Source: Clostridia bacterium
GTDB lineage: Bacteria > Bacillota > Clostridia > Oscillospirales > Acutalibacteraceae
Assembly (NCBI GenBank): GCA_900763035.1
Contig: CAAFIS010000169.1
Span: forward strand, 1-15,271
Direction: 5' to 3'
DNA: 15,271 nt
Position 1 is the first letter of the stretch. Each line of letters starts with the position of its first letter. Shown here piece after piece: positions 6,021 to 14,415 of the stretch. The notes beneath the pieces are model-generated. The model ran no database searches. It was not told the DNA's origin and worked only from the letters and a program-made list of their open reading frames with translations. The position numbers and the translations under genes are program-made.

Positions 6021-8102
6021 TCAAAAATCGATCACGAGCAGGCGCGCCGTGTGCCGCGCCGGCAGGCCGACGGTGAGCGCGCCCGGCGCAGCCGTCAGCG
6101 TCACCGGCAGCCCCTGCGGATACAGCACGCGCACGCCATACGGTGCGCTGCCGATGTCCGGCAGTGGCAGTGTCACGCTTTCCCGATCCGTATCGCGCCG
6201 CCAAACGGCCAGATACAGCCGCCGTCCGCACAGCAAGCCGTAAGCCGCCCACGGGGACTTGAACGTGACCGCCCCCAGCGGATAGGTCGGCAGGCCGGTG
6301 CGGATCTCCCCGCGGATCTGGCGGTAGACCGCGAGCGCCTCGTGCACGCGGGCGCGGGTGCGCTCCGGCAGGCGGTCGAGGTGTCCGCTTTGGTGGATGC
6401 GGCCGAGCATGGCGTTGATCATGTTGTAGGCCGTTTCCTCCTCGTCGCCGGTAAGGCTGGGGTACGTCCAGCAGGCGCTCTGCTCCGGTGCGACGGCCGT
6501 GGCCGCCATGGCGCTGATGACGCTGTAGCGCCGGTAGTCGAGCTGATCGGACGTGGACTGGATGCTCAGGCGGCTGAGCATGGCGTAGTCCATGCGCATC
6601 CCGCCGGAGGCACAGTTTTCGATCACGAGATCCGGATGACGCGAGAACAATTCGTCCAGCCAGCCGAGGAACGCCCGGCAGTGGCCGAGCAGTCCTTCGC
6701 CGGGGCTGTCGGCCGCAACGTCTGTGCCGATCCCGGCGTTGATGTTATAATCCAGCTTGAGATAGCCGACGTGATACTCCCGGATCAGGCGGTCGACGAT
6801 CCCGCTTGCCCAAGCACGCACGTGCTCGTTGCGGTAATCGAGCTGATAGCGGTAATGCTGCATCACGCGGCGGCCGCCGAGGCAGAAGAACCAATCGTCC
6901 GGCAGCGATGCGGCCAGCGGGCTGTCCGGGCCGATACCCTCGAGCTCCACCCACAGGCCGGGGGTCATCCCCCGTGCGCGGACATAGTCCATCACGTAGC
7001 GCAGCCCATGCGGGAAGCGGAAGGCCGCTTCCTCCCACACGCCGATCGACGACCACCAATCGTCGTCGCCGCCCTCCTTTTGCGAGAACCAGCCGGCATC
7101 CATCACATAGTATTCGCACCCGGCCGCGGCCGCCGCATCCACCAGCGGCAGCACCCGCTTCTCGGTCGGGTCGCCCATCAGGCAGTTCATGTAATCATTG
7201 AAGATGATCGGCAGATCGCGGTCGTCGCGGTTATCGCGCCGGATGCGACGGCGATAAGCGGTCAGCGCGCGCGCCGCGCCCTGCAGCCCGCCGGGGCAGG
7301 CCCCGACCGCCACCGGCACGGAGCAGAACCGTTCGCCCGGGGAGAGCCGCTTTTGGAAAGCATGACGCTCGCCGTTCGGCCCGGTGAGGTGAAGATACAG
7401 CCCGCCGCGCTGCACAGTGCTCATCTCCCATGCCCAAGAGCCGTTGTGCTCGATCTGCCAAAACAGCGTTTCCTGCGTGCGGCGATCCGTGACCGCACCG
7501 AGCGGCATATATTCCCCGCACGACCATGTACCCACCTGCGACACGACGAGGCGGCGCAGACAGGAGCAGTCCATGTCCATCAGCCCATGCTCCCACGCCG
7601 CGCGCGTGTGCCATTGCAGCTCGCCGTGCCAAGTATTGTAGGGAAAGGAGATCAGCGCGTCGTCCTCGAAGCTGCCGGCCATGCCGTCGCTTACCCCATA
7701 ATAGCAAAACGAGGTAAGATAGTCCAGTACGACGGGAAAACTTCCGGTATTTTCCACCGCGGTGCAGCACTGCACGGCCGGCACCCCGTCATAAAAGCGG
7801 TAATGCACGGCGGCAGCCAGCCCATCCCCGGCAAGCTCCACCGTCAGCTCCCGGCCGCCGGGCGCATCCGCCAGCGTATGCCGCCGATAGCGCAGATCCG
7901 TGCCCGGCTGCATCTGCGTATGGCGTGAGCCGTGGTGGCCGCCGATGTCGCCGCCCAATGTGTGCAGCTCCAGCAGCGGATAATATGCGCCGCCGTCATC
8001 CCCGGCATACGGCTGCGCGCCGAAATGCCGCAGGCCGACCCGGCCGTTCTCCTCCACGCGCAGCAGCAGATGCAGCCCGCCGTTCTCCAGTGCGATATCC
8101 AT
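6021..8102 (-). CDS. Glycoside hydrolase family 36 alpha-galactosidase-like enzyme
   Basis: A 693-residue GH36-type enzyme expected to release terminal alpha-galactose (possibly alpha-GalNAc) by a retaining mechanism. It has an N-terminal beta-sandwich (about 1-300), a barrel (about 300-600) and a small C-terminal beta domain. Family marks include VMDAGWF near 330, GLWVELEG in place of the common GLWxEPE, the predicted nucleophile Asp451 in YLKLDYN, and the predicted acid/base Asp505 in ENCASGGMRMD. The length fits family members of about 700 residues. There is no signal peptide, so it acts on imported sugar in the cytoplasm. GGGAGAG lies 5 nt before the ATG at 8102. The gene lies 39 nt after the second permease in the same operon. 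GH36 also includes raffinose-type synthases and alpha-GalNAcases, so the exact substrate stays open. Confidence 0.87.
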   Translation of the reverse strand: MDIALENGGLHLLLRVEENGRVGLRHFGAQPYAGDDGGAYYPLLELHTLGGDIGGHHGSRHTQMQPGTDLRYRRHTLADAPGGRELTVELAGDGLAAAVHYRFYDGVPAVQCCTAVENTGSFPVVLDYLTSFCYYGVSDGMAGSFEDDALISFPYNTWHGELQWHTRAAWEHGLMDMDCSCLRRLVVSQVGTWSCGEYMPLGAVTDRRTQETLFWQIEHNGSWAWEMSTVQRGGLYLHLTGPNGERHAFQKRLSPGERFCSVPVAVGACPGGLQGAARALTAYRRRIRRDNRDDRDLPIIFNDYMNCLMGDPTEKRVLPLVDAAAAAGCEYYVMDAGWFSQKEGGDDDWWSSIGVWEEAAFRFPHGLRYVMDYVRARGMTPGLWVELEGIGPDSPLAASLPDDWFFCLGGRRVMQHYRYQLDYRNEHVRAWASGIVDRLIREYHVGYLKLDYNINAGIGTDVAADSPGEGLLGHCRAFLGWLDELFSRHPDLVIENCASGGMRMDYAMLSRLSIQSTSDQLDYRRYSVISAMAATAVAPEQSACWTYPSLTGDEEETAYNMINAMLGRIHQSGHLDRLPERTRARVHEALAVYRQIRGEIRTGLPTYPLGAVTFKSPWAAYGLLCGRRLYLAVWRRDTDRESVTLPLPDIGSAPYGVRVLYPQGLPVTLTAAPGALTVGLPARHTARLLVIDF

Positions 8103-8141
8103 GTGTTCTCTCCCTTTTTTCGTTCCTTCGCGAATGCTTTT

Positions 8142-9107
8142 TCAGCCAACGAGACCGGTAAGCTCGATACTGGCCATGAAGCGCCGCTGCAGCACCGCAT
8201 AGGCTAGCAGCAGCGGGGCGATGGCGATGGCCGTGGCCGCCATGATCACGCCCTCGTGATACATCGTCAGCAGCGTCTGCTGATCGGCCGCCCCGACCTG
8301 CGAGGCCATGCCGCTGAGCGCCGCATAGAGGTTCGGCAGCATCTGCGTGACGAGCGCCGTGCGGCTGCCGCCCGTCAGGTAGACCGACGGCTCGTAATAA
8401 TCGTTCCAATGCCAAACGAGCGAGAGCACCGTACACACCACGATGACCGGCCCCGCCGACGGCAGCGCGATGCGGAAAAAACTGCGCACCCGGCCGCAGC
8501 CGTCGATGCGGGCGGCCTCCTCCAGCGTGGCGGGGAAACCGTAAAAGAACTGTCGGAACAGATACACGAACACGCCGCCGCGCAGACCGAAGCCGAAAAA
8601 CGCCGGCAGGATCAGCGGCCAGAACGTGTTGAGCATCCCCAGATCGTGATACACGATATACAGCGGCACGATCATGGTCTGCACCGGGATCGTGGCCGAG
8701 AGCAGCACCCCGAAGAACAGGCCGCGCTTGAACGGAAAATCGAACCGCGCGAAGCCGTAGCCGATGAAAGAACAGGACAGCACGTGCCCCAGCGTGGCCG
8801 CGACCGTCACGAGCACGGAGTTTTTGACGGTGCTGCCGAGGTCCATCGCCTTGGCTGCCAGCCGGTAGTTGTCCCAGTGCAGAGCGGTGGGGATCCAGCC
8901 CACCATCAGATCGTGCAGATCATCGTAGCTTTTGAGCGAGGTGGACAGCATATACAAAAACGGATAAAGGAACACGAACGACAGGTCGATCAGCAGCACA
9001 TACACGGCAAAACGCAGCAGGACGTGCCCCGTTTGCCGCAGCAGCGGCCGCTGCGGTCGGCCGCTGCGGTCGACTGCGCCGGAAAGGGCGCGGGAAAGGT
9101 CAGTCAT
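8142..9107 (-). CDS. Carbohydrate ABC transporter permease, MalG type
   Basis: A 321-residue inner-membrane subunit of a CUT1-type sugar importer. About six hydrophobic segments are visible, the first near residues 30-55 ('FAVYVLLIDLSFVFLYPFL'). The EAA loop that docks the ATPase is present as EEAARIDGCG followed by the ALP motif. It works as a heterodimer, almost certainly with the MalF-type permease encoded just upstream (9118-10035). Only 10 nt separate the two, and the AGGAG of this gene (9115-9119) overlaps the partner's stop codon, suggesting coupled translation. No ATPase gene is nearby, so a shared MsmK-type ATPase encoded elsewhere is likely. The N-terminus carries a 13-bp tandem repeat at 9048-9073. 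Confidence 0.93.
   Translation of the reverse strand: MTDLSRALSGAVDRSGRPQRPLLRQTGHVLLRFAVYVLLIDLSFVFLYPFLYMLSTSLKSYDDLHDLMVGWIPTALHWDNYRLAAKAMDLGSTVKNSVLVTVAATLGHVLSCSFIGYGFARFDFPFKRGLFFGVLLSATIPVQTMIVPLYIVYHDLGMLNTFWPLILPAFFGFGLRGGVFVYLFRQFFYGFPATLEEAARIDGCGRVRSFFRIALPSAGPVIVVCTVLSLVWHWNDYYEPSVYLTGGSRTALVTQMLPNLYAALSGMASQVGAADQQTLLTMYHEGVIMAATAIAIAPLLLAYAVLQRRFMASIELTGLVG
9048..9073. repeat. 13-bp tandem repeat in the permease N-terminal coding region
   Basis: CCGCTGCGGTCGG at 9048-9060 is followed at once by CCGCTGCGGTCGA at 9061-9073, two copies with one difference at the last base. The unit is not a multiple of three, so gain or loss of one copy would shift the permease reading frame near codon 12-20. 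With only two copies this may be a chance duplication in GC-rich DNA. Confidence 0.7.
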
Positions 9108-9117
9108 CTCATCGCTC

Positions 9118-10035
9118 CTATCTGTCCTTCACATTCTCCACCGCACGGCGCGTCAGCAGCACGAGCAGCCCGATCGCCAGCAGGATGAACACGCAGTAGA
9201 TCCAGCTGACCGCACAGGAGTATTCGTAGCCGTGCGCATCGCCGGACTCGAAGGCCAGCCACTGAATGAACTCCAGCACGGCATTATCGGCCACGGAAAA
9301 GCTGGAAAGCACCGTATAGACGAGGTTGAGCTGGATCATCGGCGCCAGCATGGGCAGCGTCACCAACCAAAACTGCTCCCAGCCGTCGGCCGAATCAACG
9401 CGTGCCGCCTCGTAGACCGAGGGCGGGATGTCTTGCAGGGCGGCCAGAAAGATCAGGATCTGCACGCCGGAGCTCCACATCACCGTGGTGAGCCGATCGA
9501 TGAACGACTGGATGACGTTCACGGCCGTTTCGCCCAGATAAGCCTGCAATTGCGGGGGCAGCAGCAGGCCGCGCGCGAAGCTGACGGCCTCCTCGCCCAC
9601 GTTTTGGCCGAGCAGCTGCTGCATGATGAAGCCCGTGCCGAGCAGCACCGGCAGAAAGAACATCGAGCGGAACAGCCCGCGGCAGCGGATATTTTGATCG
9701 AGCAGCATGGCCACGATCAGGGCGAAGATGTTGATGAGCGGCAGATCGATCAGATTATCCACGGAGGTAGACAGCAGACTGGGAATGAACTTGACATCCG
9801 CCGCGAACGCGTCGTAATACCACTGGATCCCGACGAACTTCAGCCGGAACTCGCGCAGATCCTCGATCTCGGACACGCTGAGCAGCAGCGAGCGGTACAC
9901 CGGGAAAACGAGGAACAGCGCCGCCCCGATCACCCACGGAGCGATAAACAGCAGCCCCGTCCAATAGCTGCGCCCGATCAGCGTGCGCCGCCGCATCTCG
10001 CCGAGCATGAGGCCGGTCTTTCCCTTTGCACTCAT
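9118..10035 (-). CDS. Sugar ABC transporter permease, MalF type
   Basis: A 305-residue inner-membrane permease, partner of the MalG-type subunit that follows it. It begins with a basic cytoplasmic stretch and a first membrane segment (about 25-50, around LLFIAPWVIGAALFLVFPVY), with about five more downstream. The EAA docking loop reads YEAARVDSADGWEQFWLVTLP. Its start codon shares one base with the stop of the DUF5696 gene (TGATG on the - strand), a typical sign of translational coupling. This links the surface DUF5696 protein tightly to the importer. The pair belongs to the oligosaccharide CUT1 group; the solute-binding protein that delivers substrate is not in the window. Confidence 0.93.
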   Translation of the reverse strand: MSAKGKTGLMLGEMRRRTLIGRSYWTGLLFIAPWVIGAALFLVFPVYRSLLLSVSEIEDLREFRLKFVGIQWYYDAFAADVKFIPSLLSTSVDNLIDLPLINIFALIVAMLLDQNIRCRGLFRSMFFLPVLLGTGFIMQQLLGQNVGEEAVSFARGLLLPPQLQAYLGETAVNVIQSFIDRLTTVMWSSGVQILIFLAALQDIPPSVYEAARVDSADGWEQFWLVTLPMLAPMIQLNLVYTVLSSFSVADNAVLEFIQWLAFESGDAHGYEYSCAVSWIYCVFILLAIGLLVLLTRRAVENVKDR

Positions 10036-12263
10036 CAGCCCTCACCGCCTTTCCTACACAGCAAAAAGTCCTGCGCCGGGACCGTGCCCTCGGCCGTTTC
10101 GGCCGGCACGCCGGCATAGTTGACGAGCAGCGTATAGCCGCCCTCGTAAGTCACGCGCGCGAGATCCCCCGTGCGCTCATGTGTCAGCATCACACGGCCG
10201 GCCACCGGCGAGAGCCGATCGGCAAGATCGGCCGCCGTTTTGGCCACGGTCTGCTGCCAGTCGGAGAACCGGGTATTGAACACGTCGGCCTGCACGGAGT
10301 TCTCCATACGTGCCGAGGACTCCGCCGAGAGCAGATAATACGGCACGCTGCCCTGCTCCGCCCATCGCAGCACCGTTTGCGTATGATCGGCGGACATATT
10401 GCCCGGTGTGGCGCCCGCATAGGCGATCAGCCCGTGCAGCAGCATCTGCATGAACGGGATGTCCCGGCTGTATACCGTCAGGCCGGAGGTGTGATCGTAC
10501 ACGTCATAGAGCATATCGCTGCCGGGCAGCAGATACGCCGCCCCGGTCTGCGTCATCACCTCGGCACCGGCGCCGTGTGCGGCCGACAGCAGGGCGGCAT
10601 ACACGCGCGCCGTGTCTGCCGTGCCGATCTGACGCCCGGCGGAATAGTCAGCGGGCAGGAACTGCCCGAGCGAGGAGAACGCCAGCCCCTTGGCCCCGAA
10701 GCCGGTCAGCCGCCCGAGATCGCGGCGGGTGAAGCGATCGTACTGCCGCAGCGGGCTGAGCAGATACAGCTGCTCGCTTTCGTCGGTCACGGCGGAGCGC
10801 ATAAAATCGGTCACCGCGTCACGCCGCACGCTCAGCTGCCCGTGCCCGTTCGCCTGCACGAGATCCGTTTCCGGATACAGGCGGCGCGTTTCGCTCGCCG
10901 TGGCCAGCAGCGCCGAAAGGCCGCGCCGTCCGCCGGCCGCGCGCATCGGCACGGCCGACTGCGGATACACGCCGTAGCCCTCGCGCTGCCAGCCGAGCAG
11001 CAGCGAGCGGGTGGACGGTACGCCGGCCTGCTCGAGCGCCGTCAGGCAGCGGTCGACATCGCCGAAACCGGTCATCAGCAGCCCGCCGGTACGCAGCAGC
11101 TCGTTCTGCCGTGCGCCGATCAGCCATTCGATCAGCACAGCCTGCGGCTCGGCCGTGCGCAGGGTATCCGGCAGCACGCCGAGCGACTGCATATGCGTGC
11201 GCAGCGCGCACGCCATGGCCGAATACGTCGTTTCCCCCGCGTCCAGCAGCCGATAGCCGATCCGCAGATCCGGCATCGCGGCCTTATCCGCGAACAGCAC
11301 GGCACTGACGTCCTGCCCGTTGGTCACGGTGCGGCTTTGGCGGCAGACGGCCGTGGCATACAGCCGGTCGAGCGGCAGCGTGCCGCCGCCGACGGAAAAG
11401 GTCACGCGGGCGCTCTCCGCGCCGTTTTCGATATAAGCGATATAGCCCTGCCGGCCGCGTGCGGCGCTGCCGAGATACGGCAGCGGCACGCCCGTTTCGC
11501 CGTCGGCGAAGGCGTCCTGCCGCTCACCGAGATCGGCATAGGCATCGGCATAGACGCTTTTGGTATATACGCCGGCCGTGCGCCCGGCCTCGGTCAGGTC
11601 GATCAGCGCACCGCAGCCGTCGGGATAGACGAAGAACGCATCCTCGCCCTCCATATGCGCCCCGAAGGCGGGCAGCACGTCCACGGTCAGCAGGCGGCAG
11701 GCACCGCTCTCGACCACGCTGTCCGGCGGGATGCGCACGGTGAAACCGCCGTCGGTCAGCCACAATTCCAGCGCCAGCGCGATCTGCGCCTCGCCCATGT
11801 CGAGCGTCAGGCGCAGCCCGCCCTCGAGCGCCTCGGCCGTGACCGTGACCCCGGCCGCGCCGGAGGACAGGCTGGTTTCCGTGCCCGTTTCGTCCAGATA
11901 GCCGATCTGGGCGAGCGCGGTCATCAGCCGCCGCTCGCGCCGGCTGTAGTTCTCTAAGCGATCGAGGTCATAGCCGCTCTGCCACACCGTGCCGTCGACC
12001 TTGGACACGATCCGGAAAAGGGCTTCCTCTCCGTCCCATTCCAGACGCAGGCCGTCATTTTCCGCCACGCAAACGAAGCCGTCGCCCTGCGGCAGCTCTC
12101 CGCCCGCCGCGGGCACGGGGCCGGGCGCGGTCTGCGGCAGATCCGCCAGACGCACGTGCACCCGTCCGGAAAAGAGGCTGACCGCCACCACGGCAACGAC
12201 GGCCGCCGCGAGCACCGCCGCCGTCCAGAAGCGGTGCGGGTGCCGAACGTGTCGATTTTCCAC
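10035..12263 (-). CDS. DUF5696 membrane-anchored protein, putative surface glycan-processing enzyme
   Basis: A 742-residue protein with one N-terminal membrane segment (about 12-31) and no lipobox Cys, so it is probably anchored with its bulk outside the cell. I assign DUF5696 from the region about 490-650, with the sequence around SRDIPFMQMLLHGLIAYAG resembling what I remember of this family. The layout suggests an N-terminal beta-sandwich (about 60-340), a barrel-like middle (about 375-690) and a small beta end ('TLLVNYAGVPAE' onward) of the sort seen at the C-terminus of glycosidases. Enzyme activity is inference; no characterised member is known to me. The start is a GTG at 12263 with TAAGGAGGG (12269-12277) 5 nt upstream. 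It lies between the NHL/TPR/YIP1 gene and the permease it overlaps, so it should act with transport. Confidence 0.8.
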   Translation of the reverse strand: MENRHVRHPHRFWTAAVLAAAVVAVVAVSLFSGRVHVRLADLPQTAPGPVPAAGGELPQGDGFVCVAENDGLRLEWDGEEALFRIVSKVDGTVWQSGYDLDRLENYSRRERRLMTALAQIGYLDETGTETSLSSGAAGVTVTAEALEGGLRLTLDMGEAQIALALELWLTDGGFTVRIPPDSVVESGACRLLTVDVLPAFGAHMEGEDAFFVYPDGCGALIDLTEAGRTAGVYTKSVYADAYADLGERQDAFADGETGVPLPYLGSAARGRQGYIAYIENGAESARVTFSVGGGTLPLDRLYATAVCRQSRTVTNGQDVSAVLFADKAAMPDLRIGYRLLDAGETTYSAMACALRTHMQSLGVLPDTLRTAEPQAVLIEWLIGARQNELLRTGGLLMTGFGDVDRCLTALEQAGVPSTRSLLLGWQREGYGVYPQSAVPMRAAGGRRGLSALLATASETRRLYPETDLVQANGHGQLSVRRDAVTDFMRSAVTDESEQLYLLSPLRQYDRFTRRDLGRLTGFGAKGLAFSSLGQFLPADYSAGRQIGTADTARVYAALLSAAHGAGAEVMTQTGAAYLLPGSDMLYDVYDHTSGLTVYSRDIPFMQMLLHGLIAYAGATPGNMSADHTQTVLRWAEQGSVPYYLLSAESSARMENSVQADVFNTRFSDWQQTVAKTAADLADRLSPVAGRVMLTHERTGDLARVTYEGGYTLLVNYAGVPAETAEGTVPAQDFLLCRKGGEG

Positions 12264-12268
12264 AGTAT

Positions 12269-12277
12269 CCCTCCTTA
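12269..12277 (-). promoter_or_regulatory. Ribosome binding site deciding the GTG start of the DUF5696 gene
   Basis: TAAGGAGGG on the - strand sits 5 nt before GTG at 12263-12261. It supports a non-ATG start; the same 9-mer precedes the NHL/TPR/YIP1 gene. Confidence 0.8.
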
Positions 12278-12284
12278 GCCGGGA

Positions 12285-14399
12285 TCACAGGCCGTAGATC
12301 CGCGAAACGATCTCCTGCCACAGGTCCTTGACGAAAAAGCCCAGCTGTGCCGTGAAGATATAGATCAGCGCACACAGCGCCCAAACGACGGCCGTGCCGA
12401 GCAGACCGAGGAGCGTCAGCCCCACAGCGTGCGCCAGCGAAACGTCGTTGACCCGCTGCACGGCGCTCAGCAGTCCGAGCGCTACCCAGACATACACGAC
12501 GCCCCGCACGGCGAAATAGATCCCCATCTCCTGCGCCGTGACGACGTGCGACAGCAGCGTGAGCAGCGGCCACGTCACGATCATCGGCACGAAGGCATAG
12601 GCCACGCTGGAGAACGTTTCGCATGCGGTCATCTCGCCGGACAGCACGCCGCTGATCTTGAACAGCATCAGGCCGAACGTGACATACGGCACCGCCACGA
12701 GCAACAGCTCGTACCAAAACGACACTTCCCAGCTTTCGATCGACGCCACGGGGAAGGCCGTGGCGGCCGACGAAAGCAGGCGCACGAGCACGGTGAGCAC
12801 CGGCAGCACCACCACCGGCAGCCAGCTTTGCCGCCGCTGACGGCGGCGCAGGACGTCCCACGCCTGCACGGGATGGAAGAACGACAGCTGACACATCCCG
12901 AAAAATGCCCGCACGGCCGAGATGTCCGGCCGGTACAGATCTTCCTCGATCAGCACACAGTAGCGGCGCATATACAGCACGAGCCACACCGCAGCCGCCA
13001 GACCGACGACGATCAGCGGCACGAGCCAGTTGAAATTCTTCACCGTATAGGCGCGGCGCAGCTCGCCGAACGCCTTGGCATAGCCGGTGCGGTCGCCGGC
13101 CTCGCGGTATTCCGCCTGCGCCTCGGCATATCTCCCCTGCTTATAGTAGATGTTCGCGATCGCGGTCTGCGCCACGGGATAGCAGCTGACCTGTTCGCCG
13201 ATCTTGTCCCACGTTTGCAGCGAGGCGGCATAATCGCCCGCGCGATAGGCCGCGATGCCGTCGTGGACGGCCTGCATGAACGCCGTCGGCCGCAGTTTTT
13301 GCACGCTGTTCTGCCCGGCGTCGAGCACGAGCAATTCGTCCTTCGTGTTGTAAGCGATGGCGGCGATCGTATCGAACCGTCCCACGGTGCTGCCCTTGCC
13401 GCCGAACACGGCCAGCAATTCGCCGTCGACGGTATACTGATACAGCTTGGCCGTGCGCTGATCCGCGACCGTGATCATCTCGCCGCTGTCCACGGCGATG
13501 TCGGAAAGCATCGGCGCCAGCATCTTGCCGGTGTCCGGATCCTTCGAGCGTTCGCCGTAGGTGCCGGAGGGGAACAGGCTGTCGCCGGAGGAGTTGATCT
13601 TTTTGATCTGGTTCGTTTCCGCCATGGACACGGCGTAGATCTTGTTATCGTAGGTGATGCAGAAGTTATTATAGGACACCGGCTCGCGCTTTTTGATCTT
13701 TTCCTTTTGCAGATCGGTGGCGAGCATACGCACCAGCCAATCTGCGAGATCGAACCCGACCGGCTCCGTGCCGACGAGGCCGCGGAAGCGGTTTTTCGCG
13801 TCCAGCGTCAGGAACTCCTTACCGATCAGCAGGTAGATGTAGCCGTTATAGTCGTTGATCGCCAGCTTCGTCGGGTCGAACGCCGTCAGGTTTTGCCCCA
13901 GCAGCTCCGTTTCCGGCGCGACGAACTCCTCGACGAACCGGCCGGACGCGTCGAAATGCGCCACGCGCGCGTTGCCGTTGTCCGCCACGAAGATCTCCTG
14001 CCGGTCGTCCACGTAAACGCCCAGCGGATAGCGCAGGCCGCCGCTCTCCTCGGTGATCGCGAACACGAGCTTGCCCTCCGGGTCGAGCTTCACCACGGCG
14101 TTGTTGCCGGTATCGGCGATATAGATATTGTCCTGACGATCGACGAAGATATCCTGCGGGGCGTTGAGCAGCCCTTCGCTGTCGCCGTTCGGGCGGTATC
14201 CCTCGATGTAAGCGATGCGCTGCACACATTCGTGCGTTTCCGGGATGACGGCCGCGCGGCCGGTCTTTTCGCTGAGGATGGTATCGTGGGCGAAATCGCT
14301 TTTTGCCGCCACGGGCAGAGCGAGCAGCGAAGCGGCCGCCGCGAGCAGAGCCGTCAGGCGAAAAACACGGCGGGATCTGCCTTTGCTATGTGATCGCAT
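12285..14399 (-). CDS. NHL beta-propeller / TPR / YIP1-domain membrane protein
   Basis: A 704-residue protein of unusual build. Residues 1-32 form a signal peptide (basic start, LLAAAASLLALPVAA, likely cleavage after Ala). Residues about 70-370 contain NHL-type propeller repeats with the pattern 'P.DIFVDRQDNIYIADTGNN', repeated as 'P.GVYVDDRQEIFVADNGN'. Residues about 373-440 resemble tetratricopeptide repeats (AIANIYYKQGRYAEAQAEY). A membrane segment follows at 457-477, and about 495-700 is a YIP1-like domain with roughly five hydrophobic segments. The propeller and TPR should face outside and may bind ligand or partner proteins. It sits 12 nt after a MalG-type permease and 21 nt before the DUF5696 gene, so it is probably an accessory part of the importer. 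No function is established to my knowledge. Confidence 0.83.
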   Translation of the reverse strand: MRSHSKGRSRRVFRLTALLAAAASLLALPVAAKSDFAHDTILSEKTGRAAVIPETHECVQRIAYIEGYRPNGDSEGLLNAPQDIFVDRQDNIYIADTGNNAVVKLDPEGKLVFAITEESGGLRYPLGVYVDDRQEIFVADNGNARVAHFDASGRFVEEFVAPETELLGQNLTAFDPTKLAINDYNGYIYLLIGKEFLTLDAKNRFRGLVGTEPVGFDLADWLVRMLATDLQKEKIKKREPVSYNNFCITYDNKIYAVSMAETNQIKKINSSGDSLFPSGTYGERSKDPDTGKMLAPMLSDIAVDSGEMITVADQRTAKLYQYTVDGELLAVFGGKGSTVGRFDTIAAIAYNTKDELLVLDAGQNSVQKLRPTAFMQAVHDGIAAYRAGDYAASLQTWDKIGEQVSCYPVAQTAIANIYYKQGRYAEAQAEYREAGDRTGYAKAFGELRRAYTVKNFNWLVPLIVVGLAAAVWLVLYMRRYCVLIEEDLYRPDISAVRAFFGMCQLSFFHPVQAWDVLRRRQRRQSWLPVVVLPVLTVLVRLLSSAATAFPVASIESWEVSFWYELLLVAVPYVTFGLMLFKISGVLSGEMTACETFSSVAYAFVPMIVTWPLLTLLSHVVTAQEMGIYFAVRGVVYVWVALGLLSAVQRVNDVSLAHAVGLTLLGLLGTAVVWALCALIYIFTAQLGFFVKDLWQEIVSRIYGL

Positions 14400-14406
14400 T
14401 CGTCTG

Positions 14407-14415
14407 CCCTCCTTA
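14407..14415 (-). promoter_or_regulatory. Ribosome binding site overlapping the upstream stop codon
   Basis: TAAGGAGGG on the - strand combines the TAA stop of the permease (14415-14413) with the ribosome site of the NHL/TPR/YIP1 gene, 7 nt before its ATG. This favours coupled translation of the two. Confidence 0.85.

Noticed and set aside
3881..6076. 731-codon open frame on the + strand opposite the DUF4091 gene
   Set aside because: It mirrors a GC-rich real gene on the other strand. The product is rich in Arg, His, Gln and Ala with no recognisable motif, while the - strand product has domains, a ribosome site and operon context.
6744..6751. TATAAT-like hexamer on the + strand inside the GH36 gene
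   Set aside because: It encodes part of the conserved LDYN active-site motif on the - strand and has no good -35 at the right distance.
5886..7928. 680-codon open frame on the + strand opposite the GH36 gene
   Set aside because: Antisense shadow of the GH36 gene; the - strand carries both catalytic motifs.
8127..8134. Small palindrome TTCGCGAA between the permease and GH36 genes
   Set aside because: Only 8 bp, no T-run after it on the - strand, and no sign of termination or processing; too short to call.
10026..11957. 643-codon open frame on the + strand opposite the DUF5696 gene
   Set aside because: Low-information Arg/Gln/His-rich product typical of antisense frames in high-GC DNA; no ribosome site.
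12429..14393. 654-codon open frame on the + strand opposite the NHL/TPR/YIP1 gene
   Set aside because: Same reason: the - strand has a signal peptide, repeats and membrane segments; this frame has none.
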